Below, piece after piece: positions 1 through 10,355 of a stretch of DNA of 64,000 nt. A program made the position numbers and the translations under genes. Under the pieces are notes generated by a model. It had not been told where the DNA came from. It made no database searches and worked only from the letters and a program-made list of their open reading frames with translations. Source of the DNA: Microdochium bolleyi. Lineage: Eukaryota; Ascomycota; Sordariomycetes; Xylariales; Microdochiaceae. The DNA lies in NCBI GenBank assembly GCA_001566295.1, contig KQ964282.1:1-64000 (forward strand). Reading direction: 5' to 3'. Each line of letters opens with the position of its first letter. The stretch's first letter is position 1.

Positions 1-93
1 ACCCTAACCCTAACCCTAACCCTAACCCTAACCCTAACCCTAACCCTAACCCTAACCCTAACCCTAACCCTAACCCTAACCCTAACCCTAACC
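1..93. repeat. Telomere, (CCCTAA)n
   Basis: About 15.5 uninterrupted copies of the CCCTAA hexamer, C-rich strand running 5' to 3' from base 1. This is the canonical TTAGGG telomere of filamentous fungi in the orientation expected at a left chromosome end. The array stops abruptly at base 93 and no further copies follow. Confidence 0.97.
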
Positions 94-1548
94 TGCTATC
101 CTTATTATTCCCCTATCCCTCGGGTTAGTTATATTATACGTACATACGCGCTTATTTTATTAAACTCTTTTACTTTATAATCTAATACGTATAGCTAAGT
201 TAAAAGTTAGGGTCGGAGCCCGGGGGGGCCGGGCCGGGGGTTAGCTACTAGTTTAGCGTACCGGGATACTATTAAGTTAGGGTAGCAGGATACTATTAAT
301 AGCCTGTACCCGCGCCCCCTTATCCCACTAGGGAAAGCGCGAAGTAATGGTAATCCGGCCGGGAATAATAGTTAGGACGTCTAGGTCTCGCCGCCCGAGG
401 GCGAGCGGCGCTATACTATATGCTTCTTCCTAACGGCACTTATCCGGGCTGATAAGAGCGCTAAGGCGAGGCGGCTTCCGACCGGGCCCTCTTGCCTGCC
501 ACCGATACCGGCTCTAGGTCCAGTGTCTCTCTACGAGGGACGGCGGCTATCATCCTTGCGCCGAGGCTCCTTATATAGTTGCTCCTCACTAGCCTTATAC
601 CGATGGACGCCTGCGACGTTGGCTACTTTGATTAGTACCAGTGCTTTTCTCTCAGCGGCCGCGAATTATAGCGCCGCGCCGTGATGCGCCAGAGCACGCG
701 CGACAATTGCATCCGGCACTCTGTGCTCCCGTTCGGCGCCGTTATGCGAGCTCTCGAGGACCAGCTCAGGCAGGCTTACCGAGAAAACCAGACATCGCCC
801 CGGCTCTTATTATTCAAGGACTCGCGGCGGCCCTCCAGCCAGGACCACTATCACCGGGCCACGATGTAGATGTACTAAACGAAAGCCCTCGGCCTCCGGC
901 GTAGACGCCGAGCGGTGAACGGGCCGTCGCCTTAGGAACACGTATAGATACATATAGGGAGCTAACAGTGTGGTCGCATCGGCTGCCCCATGTAACATCC
1001 GGGGGGCTAGGACCGCCCAACCTGGGATGTGGAGGACATCGCCCCACACATGCTGATCTCTCATCGGATAATTCAAACCTGACCTGACTCGCCTCAAGTC
1101 TAGGGACCCCGTATAAGAAGTTTAGTAAATGAATCTCTGGATTTATTTTGAAGTGCGCCCGGCTTCGCAGCTTTCAGATGCCTGATTAAGTATAAACCCT
1201 ACCTCTCGCGGCGGGATTGGAGGAAACCCTTATATATGTCTCTTCATCGAACGGTTTTCTGTTGTTATACTTTCAGCCAGAAGTTTATTAATTACCCTCC
1301 TGTAGGCAGGATCGAGTCCAGCCCTTAGTATGCGCCAGTCTCTTTATATCACGAGCGTTTCTGGATACGAGGCGCTGGCTCTCTTAGCGATTGTAATTAC
1401 CGCAGCTGTTAACCCTAACCAGTGCTAGGTTTTCAAGTGGACTGGAATTTAACAGGCATTGAACCCACAAGTAGTATTTGGTGATTGGTAGGGAATGTAT
1501 TTACAAGTCTACAGCAAAGGGCGCAGGAACAGGTTCCTTATACGCAAT
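94..1548. other. Degenerate subtelomeric region
   Basis: No intact gene. The first ~100 bases are rich in TA dinucleotides, followed by GC-rich blocks such as the G/C run near 215-240. Several short open stretches lie at 641-1097 on both strands, all interrupted by stops; the plus-strand reading from 681 stays protein-like for about 60 codons and then breaks. It could be a relic of a telomere-linked gene, but I recognise no family. A lone CCCTAACC-like motif near 1411 is too short to be an internal telomere block. Confidence 0.5.
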
Positions 1549-2496
1549 TCAACCTGCTGGGTCTCTACGGCTAAAGGCGGTATTTAACGGAAAAGTCTTT
1601 ATTCTTTTCAGTCTCACGCCCATCCCCTGCTGCGTACTGGAATGCGATATCGTACTAGGGCCGTCCAAAGCAATAGCACCGGCCGATAACGATGAACTTG
1701 GCGCCTCGTTCGTTTCGGTGTCGAAGAATTGGTCGTGACGCCTCCCCGTTTTAGTGAAGGCTACTAGCTCATTGAGGATGACGAACTCGATCTTGAGCTT
1801 AATGCTATACACGACGGGCTTGTACGTCGTCTGGATCTGGAAATTTCCGCTGTATTCGGTGGCGAGGAGACTGGCGTCGAGTAGAACGGTGAGGACGAAG
1901 AGGATACGGAGATGGCGGAGGACGCGCCGTCCCATGGTGGCCTTAACTGCCAGGATAGGCTTGAGGCCTGTAGCGGCCTCCCAAACGTATAGCCCGGATA
2001 TGATGCTCTCCTGGAGGAAAAAGCCGGCGAGTTGTATCTTTTCGTATACAATAAAGGAATTAACGAAGGGGTCGGGATTTCCGCTGTTACTGGCGAGGAA
2101 CAGGATCGACACGGGAATGTGGAGGACGACAAAGTTGAAGACGATCATGACGGCCACGAGCCGGGTCTTCCAGCGGTCAGCCACGATCAGCCCCAGACGC
2201 GAGTAGAGTACGACAGACTGGCCAGTCACCATGGCCCACCACCCGACGACGGTAACAACGCACATAGGCAGGTTTGGCGCAAGCGCGAAGAACCGCAGGA
2301 AGACGGCGATGGTATGGATGAAGATGCCGAATGTCGCGACGAGCAGGCTCCAGAAGTAGAGCCCTTGCTTGCGGCGGAAGACGCTGAAAATGTTAAGGGT
2401 AATCTCCACAGTGTTGAAGATCGCGACGGCAAAGAAGCCCGCGATTAGCATCGCGATAGGTAGCGACACATCAATCGACCCCGTCTCTCCCGGCAT
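1549..2496 (-). CDS. Seven-TM-like fungal integral membrane protein (DUF7703-type)
   Basis: Single-exon gene of 315 aa starting at the ATG whose complement is 2494-2496. Hydrophobic segments recur through residues ~10-240 (for example around 12-32, 44-68, 80-98, 115-135, 150-170, 195-215), followed by a polar cytoplasmic-type tail rich in Ser/Thr/Asp. The layout and the conserved YSRLGLI and HIPVS-like pieces resemble the fungal DUF7703 integral membrane family, whose function is unknown; it is distantly receptor-like in topology only. It is the first intact gene from the telomere, about 1.5 kb in. Family assignment is from memory of the pattern; that it is a multi-pass membrane protein is clear. 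Confidence 0.75.
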   Translation of the reverse strand: MPGETGSIDVSLPIAMLIAGFFAVAIFNTVEITLNIFSVFRRKQGLYFWSLLVATFGIFIHTIAVFLRFFALAPNLPMCVVTVVGWWAMVTGQSVVLYSRLGLIVADRWKTRLVAVMIVFNFVVLHIPVSILFLASNSGNPDPFVNSFIVYEKIQLAGFFLQESIISGLYVWEAATGLKPILAVKATMGRRVLRHLRILFVLTVLLDASLLATEYSGNFQIQTTYKPVVYSIKLKIEFVILNELVAFTKTGRRHDQFFDTETNEAPSSSLSAGAIALDGPSTISHSSTQQGMGVRLKRIKTFPLNTAFSRRDPAG

Positions 2497-3575
2497 GGTG
2501 ACTGCGGGCTCGTAGTAGCTTCGACGCTTGTAGGGCTATCGGCACGCGCTGGATCTTATAATGGTGTGCCTGCTGGGTATTTGACAGTACCCAGTAGCAG
2601 CGCTTTCTGGCCGAGTCTGAGTCGTTGAGCGGACACGGCGGGCGTATCTTAACATGTTAAGCGCATGATCGGTGTCAGGTTTGGTTCGGGTATGTAGCGA
2701 CGGTTCTGCGCCTGTGGTGGTGCGGCTGAGGTTTTTATGGATGCTAGCTTGCCCCTTACCTTGGGTCTTGGGCCTCGCCAGCCTTATCGGGGATACTAGA
2801 GACCGATAAGCGGTGGGGCCAACCGGGGCACTATCTAGCGTTCGAACGTGGTAGAGGAGGTCATCGTGCGGTTGTAAAAGAGACAACGCTGTAGAGATAG
2901 GAGTGCAATGCCAGCGCATTAAAGAGCAGTGCAAGTCGTCACGAACGGGTGTCAGTATATACCAGTCACAAGCTTCCCACTTCGGATATGTGCATTTGCG
3001 TGTCAGTATCCCTTATAGACGCCCCTGCTTATATGTATGAAAGCCAACAGAGCTAGTTTTGAACACTAGTCTTTTATAACGAACAATCCCAATAAAGAGT
3101 AATCCGTGAAAGACAATACCAGGAGGGGGCGGTCTTCAATGAAATTGAAGAAGCATAGGAATTAAGGAACAGCTACGAATGAGAGACTCACAGTCGCCAT
3201 TCGCCATGCGCCCGCCAGACATGTCCCCGGCCCAACGTTGCTACACTATGGTAATTCAGTCTCCTTGCCCGTCTCCAGGACCTCAAAAACGACCCGTACC
3301 AAACCAATCCTGACCTAGAGGCTGGTAAACCCTGTCGTTGGCGCATGTGTCCCGCTTTCTGAGCCCTCGGACATCTTTCCATTCATATTCCCCTTTTCGA
3401 GAGATCTGACATGTTCAGTTCCCATATTTGTCCGATCTCGCCATCGGCACTTTTGGCGGTGAAAACGAAGATCTGCGTAACGCCCTCATCTCTCATCAGT
3501 GTGGGCATTATTGTCGGTATCGCTGCCCTTACCATAACTGCGAAGGTTCAGAGGATTAGAGACATAACGTAGACC
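2497..3575. other. Intergenic, nothing recognised
   Basis: About 1.1 kb between the membrane-protein gene and a degraded coding stretch. A 132-codon open stretch at 2536-2934 (minus) has no recognisable domain and a composition unlike the neighbouring genes, so it is not called. Confidence 0.5.
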
Positions 3576-4131
3576 TTACCTGTGCGACGCCTGGCCATGG
3601 CCGACGACATGTTCTGAAAATACGCGAAGCCAATGGGCCTGGGCGCCACTTGCTGCAGCTAGTTGTCTTGAACGAATAACTCCCAGAAGCTGGGTATATA
3701 GTCGTTTTGAGGCGGTGGATTGGGCTGCACGTTGAAAGTTGCGCCAGGCCAGAGTCGTTGCACAGACCTCTTGGTTAGAGTCAATCGAGATTCTGGGGAT
3801 GGTCTCTTGATTGAACATTACCCAGACAGAGTACTTTCCTGGCTAAAGGGTGAATGCAGTTGCCGCCTTGGACAGTCCTGGCCGAACAGCTCCCGGCTCA
3901 AACGTCCACGGATTGTCCTTAGCCTCGGTGAAGTTCACTCCTGTATAGAAGACACAGCGATCGCGCAACTGAGACTCGGACATATACACCACATTGACAG
4001 TCACAAGACAGAAGAAATTTCTATTGCGGGACGATAGACACGCACATGCGACTTCCTCAGTGTCACTTTAGCCTTCAAGAAGCTGCCAGAGTGAACAACA
4101 GAGCAGGATACGACCCAGGGGGAGAGAAACA
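3576..4131 (-). pseudogene. Probable degraded gene, unknown family
   Basis: Read on the minus strand, a protein-like stretch from about 3995 down to 3576 is interrupted by a TAG (complement 3843-3845) in an otherwise open frame that includes the pieces CVFYTGVNFTEAKDNPWTFE and PGKYSVWVMFNQETIPRIS. The stop lies where CAG to TAG would explain it. Upstream, a short ATG-started stretch (complement of 4129-4131) begins with a hydrophobic segment that could be a signal peptide, but it is in another frame and no clear intron joins them. I do not recognise the family. It lies just downstream of the sedolisin gene. Confidence 0.3.
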
Positions 4132-4374
4132 TGATTTTAATAGACGTCCGATGACAAAGCAGGAGCTGTCGCCATAGGTAGCGCCTTGAAAGCGTCGTCG
4201 ACCAATTTAGCTATCATATAACACGGGCTGTAAGCATTGTAAACAGTTTGCTCTATATGCCGCGCTGGCCTTCTCGAGACACCAGTATATATCAGGTGCC
4301 ATCGCCTTCAAAATTGACGCAACTTAAATTATCGATGTTCTTCTGAACTCTTTTCCCTCCTTGAAATGCGGAAC

Positions 4375-6873
4375 TCATGGCAGGGCCATGAAGAGCTCTC
4401 TCATCTTCGGGTAGTTTGGCGTCCCGAGGCCAGTAGCAGGGTCCCATCTGTGTTGTGGATATTAGCATAGAGGTTTGGTTTGGGAAGGTTTCCGGTAGAA
4501 CAGCTTGACTATTACTTACCCAGAAACAGCCTTGAATCCATCGGAACCACAGCCAACATTTGTGCCGTTGGTAATGTCGTTAAGAACCTCGGGGTGGGCG
4601 TAGAGGACAGGGTTGACGAAACCAATAGAGCGCTTGCCGACTCTGGCGCGGTCTTGGTTCAACTGTTTTCGTGTCAGTGCGCACGCGAGTCATACGTTGG
4701 AATCATTCATCCCGGGTGCGAAACTTACTAGAGTGAGAACAGACGCGAAGAGCGGCGAGGCGAGGCTGGAGCCGTAGAAGTGCACGACCTTGCCATTGAG
4801 GAACGACGCAAAGGATGCCCCATTGGCCGAGACATCAGGATAAGCACGTCCGATGCGGTTGTACAGACCCTTGACAGTCTTGAAATCTGGGTTGAACTCG
4901 GAGTAGGACTGGTAGGGAGGGTTATGCTTGCGGAAGTACTGGTCAATTGTGGCCTTCTGGAAGTCCGGGACGGGGTAGATGTTCGAGAAGCCGCCGGCAG
5001 AGGAGAAGTTCTGGGCGCTGGACGAGAGGTTGACGTGCATAACGCTCTCGTGATCGAGGATAGTCTGCGACGGGTAGAGCATCGTGCCGCCCACGGAGGT
5101 GACGTAGGGACAGTTACTGGGGTACTGAGGGTTGAAAATCGTGCTCTCTGGGCCGAGGCAGCCGTTCTTCGAACCGTCACCGGCGAAAGAAGCAACGCCA
5201 TAGTCACCAGAAGCAACGAGAACCGATGTGCCCATGAGACCAAGCTTGAGGAACTCGTTGCACTGGCGTTTCTGGTAGTTGGCCGGGAGATCGTTCTCGG
5301 CTTGTCCGTATGAAGCGCTGATAACCTTGGTGGGCTTGTACACGCCGCACTGGAGCTTGCCTGGCGATGGAGATGGAAATCAGAAATGTGCTTTGAGCTT
5401 TTATATCAAGAATAACGCACCTTTGTAGCCGCCAGGGGCCGGATTCGGGTAGACAGGGTCAATCTTGGGATCGTTGCCTTTTTCTCCAAATGCCTCGTAA
5501 GTGCAGTATGACTGTTATGTGTTAAAGCCTGAGCTACTATATGTAATTTCATGGGTTAAGGACTCACGCCGTCCAGAGCATCGAGGAAAGTGTTAAAGAG
5601 GTTGGTTGTCTTGAGATCCTGAAGCGCGTAGATGTTGTCGTCAACCTGGTACAGAGTGACCGTCTGCGGGTAGATGAGTGAGGTTCTGCAGTCTATTGTT
5701 AGCATCTCCTGAACGCTTCGCAGACGGCCTCGGGGCAGATTTTCAACTCACGCCAGGTCGACATCGATCAGGGCCTCTCCACCAACGTAGTCGGACGCGT
5801 TGGGAGGGAAGTCGTACTGCGCGCCATCGATCAAGGCGGGGATCGGGTACGTGCCTTGCGGCACATGCGGTGCGAATACGGCGTTGTACTTGTCCAGATC
5901 CGGCTTGTCGATGAAGTCACCTTGCTCATAAAGGCCAAGGGAGTTGCCTGGGACTGCAACGGGGTGCTCGGGCAGCTGGTAGAGCTTCCGGTAGCAAGGA
6001 GCAGTCATGTTGGTGGTGCAGTTCTGCAGCGCAGGAGGCAGCTTGCAAGCCTCTGCGGACGGGTGACCCCAGAAGGGACTGCCGCCGAACGGGTTCTCGC
6101 CTTCAAACACTTTACCAGCACCACCAATCTGGTGCGAGGAGTGTCTCGGCATGACCGATTTCTTCTGGATCTTGCTCCTCTTGACAGGTGTGAGCTTGAT
6201 TCCTGGGGTGATTAGATCGATGTGCTCAACCAGGTGTTCGGGAATGTGGTATCTATGCATCAAGTGGTCAGTCGCGGAGCCCTCGTTCCCCCAGAACTTG
6301 TCATGGAGACTCACTTGTCGGTGCCGACACGCAGGTTCGATGTAGCTGCATGCTCGTACTCGTGGAACTCGGCCAGCATCAGGCGCTCAACCTCTTCGGT
6401 GGTAGCATCGAAGGCCAACCAGCCCTTGTTGTCCGAGTGCACAATACGATCGCCATGGATGCCGGACGACGTCAGCCACGCCTTGACCGTGTTGACTGTC
6501 TCGGTGCTCGGTGCAAAGAACTCGTGCAGATCTTCTTGCGACCACCACTGCGAGTACTTGGAAGACTTGGGGGAGGTCCTGGAACAGCACAGAGAATCGC
6601 CCGGTCAGTGGTGACGTCCGCGCCGCAGCTCCGAATGATGGCCATAACGCTGACTTACACATCCATAAGCATGTCATGGCCGCGGTCGAGATTTGTCTGT
6701 GCGAGACCGATGCGCACGGGGAGGATTGCGGTCTTCTCGATGCGCGCGCCCCTGACCCAGTCTTTCAAGACGGAGCCGCGTTCCTCGTGCACGACGTGAC
6801 GGGCGGAGGGGGGCAAGGCAGATGCTGTCCCGGAGAGGGCGGCCACGAGACAGGACAGAAGGGTGAGCGACAT
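4375..6873 (-). CDS. Secreted sedolisin-family (S53) tripeptidyl peptidase
   Basis: Eight exons on the minus strand: 6873-6659, 6578-6315, 6252-5752, 5685-5568, 5511-5421, 5360-4729, 4662-4520, 4447-4375. They sum to 2037 nt, 678 aa. Residues 1-~19 are a signal peptide; ~20-200 form the activation pro-domain (pro-kumamolisin type); the rest is the S53 peptidase. The catalytic triad is visible: Glu319 and Asp323 in GEALID, oxyanion Asp449 in SGDYG, nucleophile Ser595 in YGSSLASP. The family normally has G-T-S at the nucleophile; here it is G-S-S, a conservative change. The Ca-site region near the C-terminus (DITNGTN..GCG, GWDPATGLG) is present. It should act outside the cell as an acidic protease releasing tripeptides. 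All introns have GT-AG ends. Confidence 0.93.
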
Positions 6874-7897
6874 GGCGGCGGCTGGCTTGTGCACACAAGT
6901 TGATCGGTGCTGGCAGAACACAAGTAGCTGACCTCCACTACACAACATCTGAGCGGGCATTCCGCCCATTTTATCACTCGTATCATACCCAGCGTAACAC
7001 GGGATCGAGCGGGCTGTTTTTGCGCAACCACCGGTGATGATCGCGTGCATGCGGCCAGCCGTTTAGCGATCTTGGACCAAAGGGGCAGGTCGCACAAGGG
7101 GGCGACGCAATCAACCCCCACCTCGGCAGACACGCTCCGTCGTCTGGGCGAAAGCTTGGCCAAAGCTTGGTTGTGGCGGGGTGGACAGGCGCTGCCGGTG
7201 ATCCCTGCCCAGCACACGATTGCTCATTTCCACCTGCCTCCCTGGGCAGGCAATGCCACGCACTCTGCTCTCTCGTGCCGTGAGCTAAGATTACCCCCTG
7301 GTCCTGGCTCCTCCTAAGCCGGACTGCCGAATGTGCGCGGAAATGGATCCAATGCTTCGGGCCTGCTGATCAAAGCGGAGGATGGACCAACTGTCCTTCC
7401 ACAATCGGCTCAAGCGCAGCCACGCTTGTCGCGTCTCTTCGCAGAATAGAACCATTCAAAATCCATTTTGCTGGACGAGCAAGCGGGAGTTGGCATTGTC
7501 CCGCATACTTTTCTCAGAACTCATCTCTTCGTGGTCATATTGTTCGATGGTCAATGTGGGCTTCGATTATTTCGGCTACATGTGGTGTTCTCTTGCCTGC
7601 CAAATCTCTGCTCGACGTTCAGATAACCCACAATCACCCGAAGCGTGATGGGGACTTGATGTTGCGCAATTGACAGAAGTGGACAGGATCCAAGATCACT
7701 TGGTCACGACGTGCGTTTTCTGTTCACAGTAGGAATCAAAACATGTCTCACCTACGGCGACACTACGTACAGCATGGACAAATTCAATGAGGGAGACTGT
7801 GCACATTGTGAGATAACATCTGTACCTTTGTTCTTGCCACTGGACTACCTGGTAAACGACTTGGGGATAATAATCGTGACACAATTTGTGCAATTTC
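6874..7897. other. Intergenic: sedolisin promoter side
   Basis: About 1 kb upstream of the sedolisin gene and downstream of the transporter gene. Short open stretches on both strands lack recognisable domains. It presumably holds the sedolisin promoter and the transporter 3' end. Confidence 0.5.
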
Positions 7898-9695
7898 TTA
7901 CTTGCGGGCAGCTTCCTCGACGTGAAGGCCCTTGGCCTCCGCCGCGGCAGCCTCAGCCTTCTCGCCAGCCCAGGCGTGCTCGCGCACAGCCTCCGCATCG
8001 GGCGCCTTTCCGCCCTGGCGTCCGACCTTGTACCAGGGCAGGTTGAAGAGCGCGTCGGTGCTCTCGAGCGAGCGACCCGCGAGCTCGGGCACGAAGAACC
8101 ACACCCACAACAGACCCAGGAAGCAGACCGCTGCGCAGAAGGAGAAGAAGCCGTAGCTCGTCATGGCCAAAAGCATGAGCGGGACGGCCTTGGTGTTGCC
8201 GAACTGGTTGATGAAGTGGAAGCACATGACGAGCGAGCTGCCCAGCGCGCGGAGCCGCAAGGGCCAGATCTCGGCGTTGACGAGGTACTGGAACGAGTTC
8301 CAGCCCATTGTCCAGCCGACACCGGAGATGTAGAGCATGGCGATGGCGCCGGTAGCGGCGCGGCTCTGCGTGGGTGAGAGGTTGCCTGAGTCGATGGTGT
8401 CCTCGCCTACAACGCCCAGGAAGATGGCCACGTAAAGAATCGCCAGCATCTGCAGGATGATTCCGTAGTACAGAGAACGTCTACGACCGATGAATTCGAT
8501 CAGGAAGAACGCCGAGAAGTAAGCGGAAGTCAATTTGACCACGCCCAGGATGCAGGTCGCGAACAACTTCTCCGACTGGCCAGTCTGACCAAGTGTAGCA
8601 AAGAAGTTGGGGGCATAGATCGTGATAGCCGAGGCTCCCGACCACTGCCCGAGCAGCTGCGACATAATGCCGAGCATGAGGCGGTATCTGTTGGCTGGAA
8701 CCATGACCAACTCGCGGACTTTGCCCCAGCGGGATACTCCGTGGGTGGCCTCCTTCTCGCGTTCAAGCTGTTCCCGGATGCCAAGAACCTCGGCCTGGAC
8801 GAAAGGATGGTCCTCGGGAAGCTGTCGCAGCTTGCAGAGTGCCTGGATGGCCTTTTCGGGTTGGTTCTTCATCGTGAGATAGCGTGGGGTTTCGGCGACG
8901 GTGAAAGACATGATCAGCAGCATTCTGTCAAAGTACAAACACGATTAGTCAGAGACCACAGCCAGCGGCATATAGACAGATGAATCATAGGAGGCTTACC
9001 CAGCGAAACCAATGTGTGCTGTCTGTGGCGCAACCCACTGCATCCTCGAGGTATTGGGCATGTTGATCGATGAACCCCAGTTCGAAAAGTATGCAATCAT
9101 AACGCCCAGGTACACTGAGCCGGCAAAGATGTTGGTGAGCATGCCACGGATCGCACGTGGTGCCGTCTCTGCGAGATATGTCGGACCCACAACAGTCGTC
9201 ATTCCAATGCCGAGGCCGGCGATGAACCGGCCGCCAATGATCTGGGGCACGCTGCCGTGACTGGTGATGACGATGATGAAGCCAACGAGCCACAGGGCGC
9301 AGAGAGTCTGCAGGGATCGGATGCGGCCGATGTTGTCGCACAGGAGGAAGGCAAGCAGCGCGCCGACGATAGATCCGAGCTGGACCATGCTGGTGATGTT
9401 GGACTCGACCTGGGCACGGTGCTCCTCGGACCCCGTGTTGAGCCCGAACTCGGACTTGAAGCTCTTGAGGCTGACCATGCCACCAACGAGACCTTCGTCG
9501 AGACCTCGACTGGCACCGAGGATACCTGCAGTAGAGCGCAGTAGATTGTCAGCAAAGGCCCCGCCAGAAAAGACTGCGGCAATTCTACGCAGGGGTTGAC
9601 TTACCAAACACCAAGGTGCTCCAGTAGAGACGCCAGTTGAACACTTCCTTGGGAGTGTCGGCCATCGCCTCCGTCTTTCCAAAAGAGAACTTCAT
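7898..9695 (-). CDS. MFS sugar/quinate-type transporter
   Basis: Three exons on the minus strand: 9695-9605, 9525-9000, 8924-7898 (1644 nt, 547 aa). It is a plasma-membrane proton symporter or facilitator of the PF00083 sugar-porter family. Family signatures are seen: GRFIAGLGIG after TM4, AETPRYL in the central loop (cf. PESPR), GRRRSLYYG between TM8 and TM9, and VPELAGRSLES at the end (cf. PETKG). Twelve hydrophobic segments can be traced. A second in-frame ATG (complement 9663-9665) ten codons downstream could be the real start. It sits 660 bp downstream of a Zn2Cys6 regulator on the same strand, a common transporter-regulator arrangement. Substrate cannot be read from sequence; lactose, hexose or quinate permeases are the nearest types. 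Confidence 0.9.
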
Positions 9696-10355
9696 CTTGA
9701 GATGGTTGTGGTGGACCAGGTCATACAAGATGTAGAAAGGTGCAGTGTCGAACGAGACGAGATTGACAGCCTCTCCGTGGGGTTGCACGACCCTTTATAA
9801 CCATGGTTCTCCATCTGGGGTGGGATGGTCCCATGCGGAGAGACCCCGTGGGGTTCTGCCGCCGTCTCGCGGTTCAGACCCGGACGTTGACCGAACTACC
9901 GCCGTGTTGAGCAGAAGATGGACTTGTTGGGTGCGTGAACACGAGCTGCAGCACGGACGGAATGGACGGGTGCCTCTGCTGGCCACCCTGTATCTGGTGC
10001 TCGGAGACCTTCCTCCACCTCGGGAGTTGGCCGAGATGGCCCACCAGCGCCGCCCCCTGGCCTAAAAAGCTTGCCAGGCACCTAAGCTTTCTCCAAGCCC
10101 GTTGACTAGTTGCCAAGGGCTCGGCCAAGTTCCTGGGCGCAGACGCCTCCCGACGCCTCCCTTGAGTCAGTCCCCACATAGACTTCGTGCAAAGATGCGT
10201 CGATAGGCCCACCGAGCTCCCGGGTATACCGCTTGTTGTCTCGCTATCGAGGTTTATATCCCGCACCTCTGCTGCTTGTCGTTGGGGTAATGGATAAGGA
10301 TGACGTTCCACACCCGGCCCCCCCACGGCTCAGCCGAAGAAGTGCTAGCCACTCC
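9696..10355. other. Intergenic: transporter promoter
   Basis: 660 bp between the regulator stop codon and the transporter start; presumably the transporter promoter. No further gene seen. Confidence 0.5.
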
